From Arthrobacter sp. Edens01 (GTDB lineage: Bacteria; Actinomycetota; Actinomycetes; Actinomycetales; Micrococcaceae): a stretch of DNA of 64,000 nucleotides. Shown here piece after piece: positions 56,600 to 64,000 of the stretch. The stretch is from positions 694 to 64,693 of the forward strand of contig NZ_LKIU01000003.1 of the NCBI RefSeq assembly GCF_001307035.1. The letters are read 5' to 3'. The notes beneath the pieces are model-generated. The model made no database searches. It had not been told where the DNA came from and saw only the letters and a list, made by a program, of their open reading frames with translations. Every line of letters starts with the position of its first letter. Position 1 is the stretch's first letter. The position numbers were made by a program, and so were the translations under genes.

Positions 56600-57336
56600 A
56601 CCTTGGAAGGGCCGCCCGGCGCAGCCTCGCGAAACTTGTCGGAGCCTTCGCCGGTGCGCGCGTTGTGACTGCAGCCGGAGAACCGGGACTGGATCTACCC
56701 GAGCAGGCGATCTACTACGCGAACCATTCGAGCCATCTGGACTTCCTCACCATTTGGGCCGCACTGCCTGCCGAGCTTCAGCGACGCGCACGTCCGGTGG
56801 CTGCCAAGGACTACTGGGGGTCCGGGGTGCGGAGGGCTTTTGCCGAACGGATCTTCAACGCCTATTTGGTCGACCGCCACGGCTCCAGCAGCAGCCGGCA
56901 GCGCACGTCGGACTCGGGAGTTAGCCCCAAGGGGCAGGTGGAGGGCATGGCGGAGGTGCTGGCCGCCGGCGACTCGCTGATTATCTTCCCTGAAGGTACC
57001 CGCGGCGAAGGCGACACAATAGCCCCGTTTCACGGCGGACTGTACAAACTGGCCCGTCTTCACCCGGAGGTGCCTGTGGTCCCAGTGACGCTGGCGAACC
57101 TCGGCCGGATCCTCCCGAAAGGTGAGGTGATCCCGGTGCCTCACCTCTCCACCGTCATCTTCTGCGAGCCACTCCATCTGGGACCCGATGAGGACAGACA
57201 GACGTTCCTTACCCGCGCCCGCCACGTTCTGGTGGAAGGCCTGGCGAAGCATCAGGGCCCGCAGCCTGCGGACACGGCTGGGCTGGCCGACGGTCACTCG
57301 GCCCCTCCCAGCGAGACCCGGCAGGACAATCCGTGA
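56596..57336 (+). CDS. 1-acylglycerol-3-phosphate acyltransferase (PlsC-like)
   Basis: A 246-aa acyltransferase that would make phosphatidic acid or a related lipid. The catalytic HX4D is NHSSHLD, and FPEGTRGEG is the acceptor-binding motif; PVVPVTLANLG matches block IV. The C-terminal 25 residues are hydrophilic and unconserved. ATG 56596 is inside the stop of the CDP-alcohol transferase gene and its own stop overlaps the cdsA-like start, so the three are translated together. Confidence 0.9.
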   Translation: MNLGRAARRSLAKLVGAFAGARVVTAAGEPGLDLPEQAIYYANHSSHLDFLTIWAALPAELQRRARPVAAKDYWGSGVRRAFAERIFNAYLVDRHGSSSSRQRTSDSGVSPKGQVEGMAEVLAAGDSLIIFPEGTRGEGDTIAPFHGGLYKLARLHPEVPVVPVTLANLGRILPKGEVIPVPHLSTVIFCEPLHLGPDEDRQTFLTRARHVLVEGLAKHQGPQPADTAGLADGHSAPPSETRQDNP

Positions 57337-58325
57337 GCGCCTGGGAGTTGGGGTTGCTGGACTGGACGTCGCTGAAACTCCTTGGCGGCGTCGTCGTTGT
57401 ACTGGTTTTGGCCACCGTGATCGCATGGGTGCTCGGGCGACGGGTGGGCAAAACGGGCACCATAGTGAACCTGAAGCAGCGCATCAACGCCTGGTGGTTG
57501 ATGGTCGCGCTGATAGGCACTGTCCTGGCAGCCGGCGAGACGGTGACGATCCTGCTGTTTCTGGTGCTCTCTCTTCTGGCACTGCGCGAGTTCATCACCA
57601 TCTCGCCGACCGGCCGCGGAGATCACAAGGTTCTCGTGTGGCTCGTGTTCATCATCCCCGCGGTGCACTACTGGTTCCTGTGGGAACACTGGTACGGCAT
57701 GTTCAGTGTCTTCATCCCGGTGTACGCCTTCCTCTTCCTTCCCGCGCGCAATGCACTGGCCGGGCAGACCACCGGCTTCCTGCAGCGAACCGCGGCCATT
57801 CAGTGGGCGCTGATGGTATGCGTTTACGCCATCAGCTACGCCCCGGCGCTGCTGCAGCTACCGGTAGCCATGGAGGCAGGCCGGGATGCGGCCGAAGGTT
57901 CGGCGCCCGGAGCCGGCGGGGCGACAGGTGCGCAGCTGCTGCTGTTCCTGCTCATCGTGGTGCAGGGCTCCGACGTGCTGCAGTACGTGTGGGGCAAGAC
58001 GCTCGGGAAGCACCCAATCGCGCCGGGCGTGAGTCCCAACAAGACCTGGGAAGGGTTCATCGGGGGAGTGCTGTCGGCCACCGCTCTGGGGGCGGCTCTG
58101 TGGTGGGTCACCCCGTTCAGCCCGTTGATGGCCGCGCTCCTGGCATTCATCTCCTGCGTGATGGGCTTCGCCGGGGGCCTGGTGATGTCTGCCATCAAGC
58201 GGGACCGCGGGATTAAGGACTTCGGCTCCACCATCCCCGGCCACGGCGGCATCATGGACCGCCTGGACTCGCTCTGCTTTGCGGCGCCTGTCTTCTTCCA
58301 CGCGGTGCGGTTCTTCTACACCTGA
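57333..58325 (+). CDS. Phosphatidate cytidylyltransferase (CdsA/YnbB-like)
   Basis: A 330-aa integral membrane enzyme making CDP-diacylglycerol from CTP and phosphatidate. The signature is complete: SAIKRDRGIKDFGSTIPGH continuing as GGIMDRLDS. SPNKTWEGFIGG is also conserved. About eight helices. Start is GTG 57333 in a 4-nt overlap. In E. coli ynbA-ynbB pair a similar transferase and cytidylyltransferase. Here PlsC supplies the precursor, so the operon covers acyl transfer, activation and head-group attachment. Confidence 0.9.
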   Translation: MSAWELGLLDWTSLKLLGGVVVVLVLATVIAWVLGRRVGKTGTIVNLKQRINAWWLMVALIGTVLAAGETVTILLFLVLSLLALREFITISPTGRGDHKVLVWLVFIIPAVHYWFLWEHWYGMFSVFIPVYAFLFLPARNALAGQTTGFLQRTAAIQWALMVCVYAISYAPALLQLPVAMEAGRDAAEGSAPGAGGATGAQLLLFLLIVVQGSDVLQYVWGKTLGKHPIAPGVSPNKTWEGFIGGVLSATALGAALWWVTPFSPLMAALLAFISCVMGFAGGLVMSAIKRDRGIKDFGSTIPGHGGIMDRLDSLCFAAPVFFHAVRFFYT

Positions 58326-58356
58326 CGGCGGAGCGACCCTGGGCGGGGCAAAGCAA

Positions 58357-58397
58357 AAGGTCCCGGTTCCCATGATTTACAAGGGAACCGGGACCTT
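58357..58397. terminator. Bidirectional hairpin between cdsA-like gene and tRNA-Ser
   Basis: Perfect 15-bp stem (AAGGTCCCGGTTCCC and complement) with an 11-nt loop; A- and T-rich flanks on both sides suit termination from either direction. Confidence 0.82.
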
Positions 58398-58403
58398 CTC
58401 AAA

Positions 58404-58493
58404 TGGCGGTGACGGTGGGATTTGAACCCACGTTGGCTTTTACACCAAACAACATTTCGAGTGTTGCACCTTCGGCCGCTCGGACACGTCACC
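58404..58493 (-). tRNA. tRNA-Ser (anticodon CGA)
   Basis: 90 nt with encoded CCA. Acceptor stem GGTGACG pairs with CGTCACC, discriminator G. Anticodon stem CAACA/TGTTG encloses loop CTCGAAA, so the anticodon is CGA, reading UCG. A long variable arm marks it as class II. T-loop TTCAAAT. Confidence 0.95.
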
Positions 58494-58534
58494 AACGCGT
58501 CAACCTTACCGGGTGTTTGGCCCCAGTCCCAAAA

Positions 58535-58567
58535 CGTCCCGGCCCCGGGTCCGCCGGGGCCGGGACG
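58535..58567 (-). terminator. Hairpin after the flavin-binding protein gene
   Basis: Perfect 12-bp stem (CGTCCCGGCCCC and complement), 9-nt loop, followed on the minus strand by TTTT. Confidence 0.82.
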
Positions 58568-58578
58568 GCGAGCCTGCG

Positions 58579-59067
58579 CTAGAGGTCGACGACGTCGTTC
58601 TTTCCGATATCCGGCGTCTGGCCGGTTACGGCACTCTTACCGATCTTGAAGATGCTGGCAATCTTGGGTTCGTCCGACACCCAGTACTCGGCGGTGTCAC
58701 TGTTGACCTTGATCAGCGCAATGGACGGATCTTCGCGTCCCTCTTCGAACCATGCTGAAGCCGAGGCGCTCCAAAGCTCCTGAATCTTCTCCTGGTCACG
58801 GGAAATCTCTGCACGGCCGCTGATGGAGAGGTAGCCCTTCTTGTCCGCCACGGAGACGTTCACGTTCGGGTTGGCCCGGATCTCGTCGGCCTTGGGGGAG
58901 GGGTCCTGGGTGAAGAACCACAGATTGCCGTCGGAATCCGTTTCCTGCAGCTCCAGCGGCCGGCTGACCAGGTTGCCCTGAAGATCCTGGGTGGTCAGGT
59001 TGCCGATCTTGGCGTGTTCCAGGATCTTGACTACGCGATCTACGCCCTCTTGGTGCTCTGAAGTCAT
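58579..59067 (-). CDS. Pyridoxamine 5'-phosphate oxidase-like general stress protein
   Basis: A 162-aa split-barrel flavin-binding protein. KIGNLTTQDLQGNLVSRPL, GNLWFFTQDPSPKADEIRAN and VSVADKKGYLSISGRAEI follow the general stress protein 26 group rather than true PdxH. It probably binds FMN or F420. AGGAG precedes ATG 59067. Substrate unknown; stress role is from the family name only. Confidence 0.9.
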   Translation of the reverse strand: MTSEHQEGVDRVVKILEHAKIGNLTTQDLQGNLVSRPLELQETDSDGNLWFFTQDPSPKADEIRANPNVNVSVADKKGYLSISGRAEISRDQEKIQELWSASASAWFEEGREDPSIALIKVNSDTAEYWVSDEPKIASIFKIGKSAVTGQTPDIGKNDVVDL

Positions 59068-59111
59068 GCCTGCTCCTAGCTGGTAGGTTCCACGGATGAA
59101 AGAAAGCCTAC

Positions 59112-59606
59112 TTACTGTTTAATGCCGTGTGAACCGCGGCTCCTACGCCGTGAGCCGAAAAACGTGAGCAGGAGTTCAGCACATTCCCTTTCCCGGACGC
59201 CTGGGAAAACCTCCACCCAGTGGTTCAGCCGCGGCTCCCGCAGGATCTCGAAAACGGAACCGGAGGCGCCGGCTTTCTCGTCCCAGGCCCCAAACACCAC
59301 GCGTGGCACGCGGGCCAGGACAATGGCGCCGGCGCACATGGCACACGGTTCCAGGGTGACCACCAGGGTGCAGCCTTCCAGCCGCCACTCGCCGAGCGCC
59401 GCAGCTGCCTGGCGGATTGCCACAACCTCGGCGTGGGCCGTCGGATCGCCGGTCGCCTCACGCTCGTTGCGTCCGGTGCCCAGGATGGTTCCGTCCGGAC
59501 CTACGACGACGGCGCCAATGGGGACGTCGTCAGTGTCCAGGGCGGCGCGCGCCTGCTCCAGGGCGAGTCCCATCCAGGCCTGGTGTGCAGCTGTGGGGGA
59601 TTCCAT
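59112..59606 (-). CDS. tadA: tRNA-specific adenosine deaminase
   Basis: Deaminates A34 of tRNA-Arg(ACG) to inosine. The 164-aa protein has the zinc and proton-shuttle motif HAEVVAIRQA and the PCxxC zinc ligands in TLEPCAMCAGAI. Its expected substrate, tRNA-Arg with anticodon ACG, is encoded at 63927-64000. Lone gene, divergent from upp. Confidence 0.93.
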   Translation of the reverse strand: MESPTAAHQAWMGLALEQARAALDTDDVPIGAVVVGPDGTILGTGRNEREATGDPTAHAEVVAIRQAAAALGEWRLEGCTLVVTLEPCAMCAGAIVLARVPRVVFGAWDEKAGASGSVFEILREPRLNHWVEVFPGVRERECAELLLTFFGSRRRSRGSHGIKQ

Positions 59607-59673
59607 ACGGCTATGGTCCCTTATTCATACCTCCGGAGGACAAATGGGCCCGGTTTGCCGGGGTCCTCGGTGG

Positions 59674-59679
59674 TAGTTT
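59674..59679 (+). promoter_or_regulatory. Putative -10 hexamer of a leaderless transcript
   Basis: TAGTTT, six bases, then the upp ATG at 59686. No ribosome binding site. Confidence 0.5.
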
Positions 59680-59685
59680 GGACTC

Positions 59686-60321
59686 ATGCGCGTACTAGTA
59701 GTGGATCATCCCCTCGTAGCCCACAAGCTGACGGTTCTCCGGGATAAGGACACCCCTTCACCGGTCTTCCGGATGCTGACAGAAGAACTTGTCACCCTGC
59801 TCGCCTATGAGGCCACACGGACCGTCCGGGTTGAACCCGTGAACATTGAGACTCCCGTTACCTCTGCAATTGGCACGGGGCTGGTCAAGCCGACCCCGCT
59901 GGTTGTCCCCATCCTCCGCGCAGGGTTGGGAATGCTTGAAGGGATGACACGGCTGGTTCCGACTGCCGAGGTCGGTTTCCTGGGCATGGCCCGCAACGAG
60001 GAGACCCTCGAAGCCATCACCTATGCGGAACGGCTTCCGGACGACCTCACCGGGAGGCAGGTGTTCGTCCTGGACCCCATGCTGGCCACCGGCGGCACGC
60101 TTCGCGAGGCGATCAAGTTCCTCTTCAACCGGGGCGCTGCTGAGATCATCTGCATCTGCCTGCTGGGTGCACCGGAAGGCCTCAGCGTGCTGGAGGAGGA
60201 GCTGGCCGACGCCAACGTCACCATTGTCCTGGCTTCCATTGATGAGCGGCTGGATGAAAAGGCCTATATCGTGCCCGGCTTGGGAGATGCTGGAGATCGC
60301 CTCTACGGCGTCGTCCACTAA
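59686..60321 (+). CDS. upp: Uracil phosphoribosyltransferase
   Basis: Pyrimidine salvage: uracil plus PRPP gives UMP. The 211-aa protein has the PRPP loop [16 protein letters not shown] and the uracil-binding C-terminus [29 protein letters not shown] is also conserved. A GTAAG-rich hairpin terminator follows. Confidence 0.97.
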   Translation: MRVLVVDHPLVAHKLTVLRDKDTPSPVFRMLTEELVTLLAYEATRTVRVEPVNIETPVTSAIGTGLVKPTPLVVPILRAGLGMLEGMTRLVPTAEVGFLGMARNEETLEAITYAERLPDDLTGRQVFVLDPMLATGGTLREAIKFLFNRGAAEIICICLLGAPEGLSVLEEELADANVTIVLASIDERLDEKAYIVPGLGDAGDRLYGVVH

Positions 60322-60389
60322 CGCGGAAAGCATCCAAACGCGCCTAGATTGTCTCAATATGTGGACAGTTTGACAGGTGCTTGACTTCT

Positions 60390-60422
60390 GGCGGTTCGTA
60401 AGTGTGCTTACGAGCCGCCTTT
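60390..60422 (+). terminator. Terminator after upp
   Basis: 13-bp stem (GGCGGTTCGTAAG with CTTACGAGCCGCC, one G-U pair), TGTG loop, then TTT. Confidence 0.8.
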
Positions 60423-60542
60423 GTCGTTAATGCGGGAACTGACCGAAATCCCTTGTAGATCCGGGATCTATTCCGATTGGGGAATACCAAGGACATTCGC
60501 TGGTATTTGTCTTGGAGGGTGAAATAGCTCACAGATGCACGT

Positions 60543-60618
60543 GTAACGTCCACTATTTGAGACGACGGGACCATTGTTACTTGTGCGTACTTCTTTGTTA
60601 CATGCAATAATCCGTAAC
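60543..60618. promoter_or_regulatory. Cluster of four GTAAC/GTTAC motifs
   Basis: GTAAC at 60543-60547 and 60614-60618 and its complement GTTAC at 60576-60580 and 60597-60601. Extended forms are TGTAACG, CGTAACG and twice TTGTTAC. The even spread over 76 nt upstream of a winged-helix gene suggests multiple regulator binding sites. Confidence 0.5.
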
Positions 60619-60831
60619 GTGAACATCCACACGACAGCATGTGTCGCAGATCTTCTTTCCGGCAGCCATGCCGGGCCGAAGAGCTGCTGTCGTCGAATGC
60701 AGGCCAGGGACACCACCCCCCATCCCAGGCACCACACCAGTTCTGTTGAGTGGCGCAACCCCTGCGCCTGCGAAACGGACACACTCCCTGCATAGTGCCG
60801 TTTCGACGGCAATTCACCATGAGGTCCCAAA

Positions 60832-61686
60832 ATGTCAGTAGCATCCGGGTACGTCCACATCTCCCTCCGCAATGCCCAGACAAGGGCAGCCGGAATACCA
60901 GCACGGCCGGCTGGGTTTGCCCGCCAGTTCGGTGCGCCCGCCACGGGACAGCAGTTCCCTGGCCAGGTAGTTCCCAACGCGGCCCGTTCACCGCGTCCCT
61001 CCTATCCGGAGGGAATGCCCGTCACCGCCCCGACACCAGTGGTCGGCCCGTCCGGAGTGCCCGGCCCGCAGCCAGTTGCCAATGACACGGTTGCCAGAGG
61101 TTTCGTGATCTACGTTGGCCTGGATGAACACGCCGCCGCGGCCGCCGGAACTACGCTCACTAAGCTGGCCCAGGAAATCCGGGCGCACGTCCAGACACTT
61201 GTGCCGGGTGCTCAAAGCCACGCGGCCGTAGCACTGGCACCTGCCAGTGCCGCCGGCTCTGACATCGACGTTGTCCGCCAGGCACTGGGGGACCCGACTG
61301 TCAGCCGGAAGCCACGCCAGGAGATGCCTGCACCGTCACCCGTTCAGCAGAGTGCACCGCGGCCAACCGGCGTGCTTATCGACCTTTCCCGCCGCGAGGT
61401 ACACCTGGACGGCGAAACCCTGAACCTTACGTTCAAGGAGTTCGAACTGCTCAACTACCTCGTGGAGAACGCTTCCCGGACCGTTGGGCGCGAGGAGCTG
61501 CTCTCCGGCCTGTGGCGCAATGCCGAGGAAGTGCCCAATGAGCGGACCATCGACGTTCACATCCGCCGGCTGCGTTCAAAGCTGGGCCGGCTGGCCAACA
61601 CCGTGCGAACAGTACGGGGCCAGGGTTACAGGTTCTATGAGCACCCCGAAGTTGTTGTCTGGGCCGCTCCGGAATACAGCATCTAG
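60832..61686 (+). CDS. Orphan winged-helix (OmpR/PhoB-type) transcriptional regulator
   Basis: A 284-aa protein. The C-terminal 95 residues form a Trans_reg_C winged helix (LTFKEFELLNYLVENASRTV, TIDVHIRRLRSKLG, RTVRGQGYRFYE). The N-terminal part is not a phospho-receiver: a Pro/Gly-rich stretch (about 1-85) is followed by a small alpha/beta region (FVIYVGLDEHAAAAAGTTLT) without Asp-pocket residues. GAGG lies seven bases before the ATG. No sensor kinase is adjacent. It may respond to a ligand or to its own level. Confidence 0.85.
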   Translation: MSVASGYVHISLRNAQTRAAGIPARPAGFARQFGAPATGQQFPGQVVPNAARSPRPSYPEGMPVTAPTPVVGPSGVPGPQPVANDTVARGFVIYVGLDEHAAAAAGTTLTKLAQEIRAHVQTLVPGAQSHAAVALAPASAAGSDIDVVRQALGDPTVSRKPRQEMPAPSPVQQSAPRPTGVLIDLSRREVHLDGETLNLTFKEFELLNYLVENASRTVGREELLSGLWRNAEEVPNERTIDVHIRRLRSKLGRLANTVRTVRGQGYRFYEHPEVVVWAAPEYSI

Positions 61687-61719
61687 CAAGACCTGCGGCG
61701 CCAACCACTGGAAGAGGCT

Positions 61720-61756
61720 AGAAACGGCTGCTTTGATCCTCAAAGCAGCCGTTTCT
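61720..61756 (+). terminator. Terminator after the winged-helix gene
   Basis: Perfect 17-bp stem (AGAAACGGCTGCTTTGA and complement), 3-nt loop. Confidence 0.88.
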
Positions 61757-61820
61757 GCCCTCTCAGGATGCCGGTCCCTGCAGGGCAGAGGCCGCGGCCC
61801 GGCCAGGGCCCCCGCGCGGA

Positions 61821-61826
61821 TAGACT
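61821..61826 (+). promoter_or_regulatory. Putative -10 hexamer of a leaderless transcript
   Basis: TAGACT, six bases, then ATG 61833. Confidence 0.5.
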
Positions 61827-61832
61827 TGGCCC

Positions 61833-62360
61833 ATGAGCGGCCACCACCTGAAAAAACTGATGCTGCTGCGGCATGCCAAAGCAGACTGGCCGCGCGAGGT
61901 CACCTCGGACCATGAGCGCCCGCTCTCCGGACGCGGTCACAGGGACGCCCCGCAGGCCGGGATCTGGATGCGGGAGAACGACTCCGTTCCGGACTTTATC
62001 CTCTGCTCCTACGCCCTGCGGACACGGCAGACCTGCACGTGGGTCTGCGACGAACTGGGGGAGAAGGCGCCCACCGCCAAATTGGAGGACCGTCTTTACG
62101 ACGCCTCGGCGTCGGGAATCATCAGCGTCATCAACCATGTACCGGAGACGGTAACCAGCCTGCTGGTGATTGCGCATATGCCGGGGGTCCAGGACGTCGG
62201 CATGCGGCTGGCGTCCCTTGCTTCCAACGAAGACGCCGTGATGGAAATGGCTACCCATTATCCAACCTCCGGACTGACCGTCATGGAAGTCGAGGTGCCC
62301 TGGGCCGAACTCGACGGCCGCGACGCACGTGTTACCGATTTTGTGGTGCCCCGGGGCTGA
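61833..62360 (+). CDS. SixA-like histidine phosphatase
   Basis: A 175-aa phosphohistidine phosphatase of the RHG superfamily. The catalytic RHAK lies at residues 13-16 (LMLLRHAKADWP), the second His in VIAHMPGVQD, and RTRQT supplies a phosphate-binding Arg. In E. coli SixA acts on phosphohistidine proteins. The target here is unknown. It converges on the oxidoreductase gene with an 8-nt gap. Confidence 0.9.
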   Translation: MSGHHLKKLMLLRHAKADWPREVTSDHERPLSGRGHRDAPQAGIWMRENDSVPDFILCSYALRTRQTCTWVCDELGEKAPTAKLEDRLYDASASGIISVINHVPETVTSLLVIAHMPGVQDVGMRLASLASNEDAVMEMATHYPTSGLTVMEVEVPWAELDGRDARVTDFVVPRG

Positions 62361-62368
62361 AAGGGCCG

Positions 62369-63793
62369 CTAAAGTCCGTACTTTTCCAACAGGCGCAGCC
62401 ACACCTCGCTGATGGTGGGGTAGGCAGGAACGGCATGCCAGAGCCTGTCCAGCGGGACCTGCCCGGTCACGGCAATCGTGGCGGCATGCAGCAGCTCAGC
62501 CACACCGGGCCCGGCGAACGTGAAACCAACCGGTACGCCCCGGTCCTCATCAACAACCATTTGGGCCCAGCCGCTGTATCCGTCGGCATAGAGGGATGAT
62601 CCAGCCACGCTGATCGGCAGGGACGTTTCCGAAACCCGGATGCCGCGTTCCTTCGCCTGCTCTGGGCTCAGCCCGGTCATCGCTATCTCGGGATCCGTGA
62701 AAACCACCTGCGGCACTGCGTAGTGATCCGCCGTCGCGGCAAACCGGCTCCAGTCCGGCGGAGCTTCGAAACCAATCTCGCCCTTAGCGCGTGCTGCAAT
62801 TGCGGCACCCGTTGCGCGCGCTTCGTACTTGCCCTGATGGGTCAGCAGAACCTTTCCTGCAGCATCACCGACGGCGTAAAGCCAGTTGCCGGACCCGGCG
62901 ACCAGCCCGCTGGCATCGGAAACCAGCGAATCCGGGTCCAGGCCCAGTTCTTCCAACCCGAGCCCGTGCAATGCTGGGCGCCGTCCGGTGGCGATCAGCA
63001 GCCGGTCTCCGTGTAGCATTTCTCCGTCCGGCAGCGCCAGGACAATGCTGCCGGACTCGTCCTGGAAGACCCGTTCGGCCGTAGTGCCGGTATGGAGGGT
63101 GATCCCGTCGGCACGCAGTGCCTCCTCCACGAGGTCCGCTGCCGGCCGGGGGAACGCATCCAGCAGGTTGTGCCGCACCACCATGGATACTTCAGAGCCA
63201 AGACGGGCATAGGCCTGCGCCAGTTCGGTTCCGGCGACTCCTCCTCCCACTACCAGGAGGCGGGGAGGCACTTCCTGGGACGAAGTCGCGTCTGCCGTTC
63301 CCCAGAAACTGACCTGGTCCAGGCCTTCGAGCGGAGGGCGGACCGGTAGGGATCCGGTAGCAAGAACGACGGCGTGCCGGGCGCGGATGGTTGCCCGTGT
63401 GCCGTCGTCGTCACTCACCTGCAAAGAACGCTCACCGGTAAGCCGGGCGCGGCCGCGTACCAGGCCGATTCCTGTTTCCCTGACCCACTCCACCTGGCCG
63501 GCGTCGTCCCAGTCTGAGGTGAAGGAATTCCGCCGGTCCAGGACCGCCCTGGCGTCAAGTCCTCCGGTCACTGCCTGGCGGACTCCGTCCACGGCGCGCG
63601 CTTCGGCCAGGACCGTGCCCGGTCGCAGAAGTGCCTTTGACGGCATGCATGCCCAGTATGAGCACTCCCCGCCAACCAGGGCGGACTCGACCAGGATGGC
63701 CTGGAGCCCGGCTTGCACCACACGGCCCGCAGCGTTCTCTCCCGCCGCTCCGCCGCCGATGACTACGACATCTGTTTCCAGGGATTCAGTCAT
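62369..63793 (-). CDS. NAD(P)/FAD-dependent pyridine nucleotide-disulfide oxidoreductase
   Basis: A 474-aa class I flavoprotein related to dihydrolipoyl dehydrogenase and mercuric reductase. FAD motif VVVIGGGAAGENAA, NAD motif LLVVGGGVAGTELA and second FAD motif LYAVGDAAGK. The redox disulfide is CSYWAC, a CxxxxC as in the family but with SYWA instead of LNVG, followed by the usual PSK. The C-terminal dimer motif has HAVPAYPTISE, the His-Glu pair. ATG 63793 is used; the open upstream part overlaps the tRNA terminator and is not protein-like. Substrate unknown. Confidence 0.9.
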   Translation of the reverse strand: MTESLETDVVVIGGGAAGENAAGRVVQAGLQAILVESALVGGECSYWACMPSKALLRPGTVLAEARAVDGVRQAVTGGLDARAVLDRRNSFTSDWDDAGQVEWVRETGIGLVRGRARLTGERSLQVSDDDGTRATIRARHAVVLATGSLPVRPPLEGLDQVSFWGTADATSSQEVPPRLLVVGGGVAGTELAQAYARLGSEVSMVVRHNLLDAFPRPAADLVEEALRADGITLHTGTTAERVFQDESGSIVLALPDGEMLHGDRLLIATGRRPALHGLGLEELGLDPDSLVSDASGLVAGSGNWLYAVGDAAGKVLLTHQGKYEARATGAAIAARAKGEIGFEAPPDWSRFAATADHYAVPQVVFTDPEIAMTGLSPEQAKERGIRVSETSLPISVAGSSLYADGYSGWAQMVVDEDRGVPVGFTFAGPGVAELLHAATIAVTGQVPLDRLWHAVPAYPTISEVWLRLLEKYGL

Positions 63794-63882
63794 GGGCCCG
63801 AGCCTTCCATCTGTCCGCCTCCGGGGCAAGAGCGGCAAAGGCCTGCCGTCATCTCGAACGACACCGCGGCGCGGGCAGAAAA

Positions 63883-63923
63883 AAACCCGGCCTGACCGCA
63901 TTTCTGCAGGTCAGGCCGGGTTT
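63883..63923 (-). terminator. Terminator after tRNA-Arg
   Basis: Perfect 15-bp stem (AAACCCGGCCTGACC and complement), 11-nt loop, followed on the minus strand by a T-run. Confidence 0.85.
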
Positions 63924-63926
63924 CAG

Positions 63927-64000
63927 TGGTGCGCGCGAAGGGATTCGAACCCCCAACCTTCTGATCCGTAGTCAGATGCTCTATCCGTTGAGCTACGCAC
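63927..64000 (-). tRNA. tRNA-Arg (anticodon ACG), 5' end cut by window edge
   Basis: Anticodon stem TCTGA/TCAGA encloses loop CTACGGA, so the anticodon is ACG. T-loop TTCGAAT, 3' CCA encoded. The 3' acceptor strand CGCGCGC needs seven 5' bases but only five (GTGCG) remain, so two bases lie beyond position 64000. It is the substrate expected for TadA encoded at 59112. Confidence 0.95.

Larger units (their letters stand above)
60322..60831 (+). other. 510-nt intergenic leader before the winged-helix gene
   Basis: Lower GC than its surroundings and no convincing ORF (two long minus-strand ORFs read as non-protein). It holds the upp terminator, overlapping inverted repeats around 60469-60525 and a cluster of GTAAC motifs at 60543-60618. 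It presumably contains promoter and control sites of the 60832 gene. Confidence 0.6.

Noticed and set aside
60711-60745. C-rich stretch as a possible 6C RNA
   Set aside because: Only one CCCCCC run is present and it is not in a hairpin loop; the motif needs two C-rich loops.
60344-60991. Two long minus-strand ORFs in the 60322-60831 gap
   Set aside because: Codon use is unlike neighbouring genes, no ribosome binding site, and they run through the upp terminator and into the winged-helix gene.

Overview
The window is chromosomal DNA from a high-GC Gram-positive actinobacterium, most likely an Arthrobacter-like member of the Micrococcaceae. This rests on the base composition, the RamB-type regulator divergent from the glyoxylate-shunt genes, the adjacent lhr-nei pair, the many GTG starts and the recognisable actinobacterial DUF families. 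No phage, plasmid, insertion sequence, rRNA or CRISPR array is visible. Two tRNA genes are present, one cut by the right edge.

Layout. 83-4692: HAD hydrolase, a small conserved gene overlapping a LytR_C membrane protein, a DsbA/FrnE-like oxidoreductase, a VOC protein and an amino-acid permease. 4877-9593: glyoxylate shunt (aceB, aceA) with a divergent RamB-like regulator. Two related 66-nt palindromic elements bracket aceA-ramB. 9701-12606: map, an Fpg/Nei-type glycosylase and an odd CorA-like membrane protein. 12719-17531: a 1210-residue secreted subtilase and a pyridoxine/HMP kinase. 17593-21000: TetR regulator with a membrane protein, divergent from a queuosine-precursor transporter (yhhQ) that converges on tgt. 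21109-28551: FUSC exporter, NUDIX-like protein, YdeI-like protein, class II amidotransferase, GH76 mannanase-like enzyme and an SDR/acyl-CoA dehydrogenase pair. 28579-34540: secreted/wall-anchored pair, acidic DUF5709-like protein and small unknowns. 34673-41465: RluA-type synthase, Nei and the helicase Lhr.

41511-49384 is a compact regulated system. A LacI-type repressor diverges from a peptide-type ABC importer (lipoprotein, two permeases, two ATPases) whose last gene is a C45-family autoproteolytic amidohydrolase/acyltransferase. A perfect 16-bp palindrome lies in the divergent promoter region. 49481-55785: putP, rlmH, a patatin-like lipase and small membrane or lipoproteins. 55904-58325 is a translationally coupled trio for phospholipid synthesis: a YnbA-like CDP-alcohol phosphotransferase with an altered motif, a PlsC acyltransferase and a CdsA cytidylyltransferase. 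58404-64000: tRNA-Ser, flavin-binding stress protein, tadA, upp, an orphan winged-helix regulator behind a 510-nt leader, sixA, a disulfide oxidoreductase and a tRNA-Arg.

Two window-wide patterns stand out. At least eleven genes have a TANNNT hexamer ending 6-7 nt before the start codon, the geometry of leaderless mRNAs. Four convergent gene pairs end on one shared CTAG tetranucleotide.
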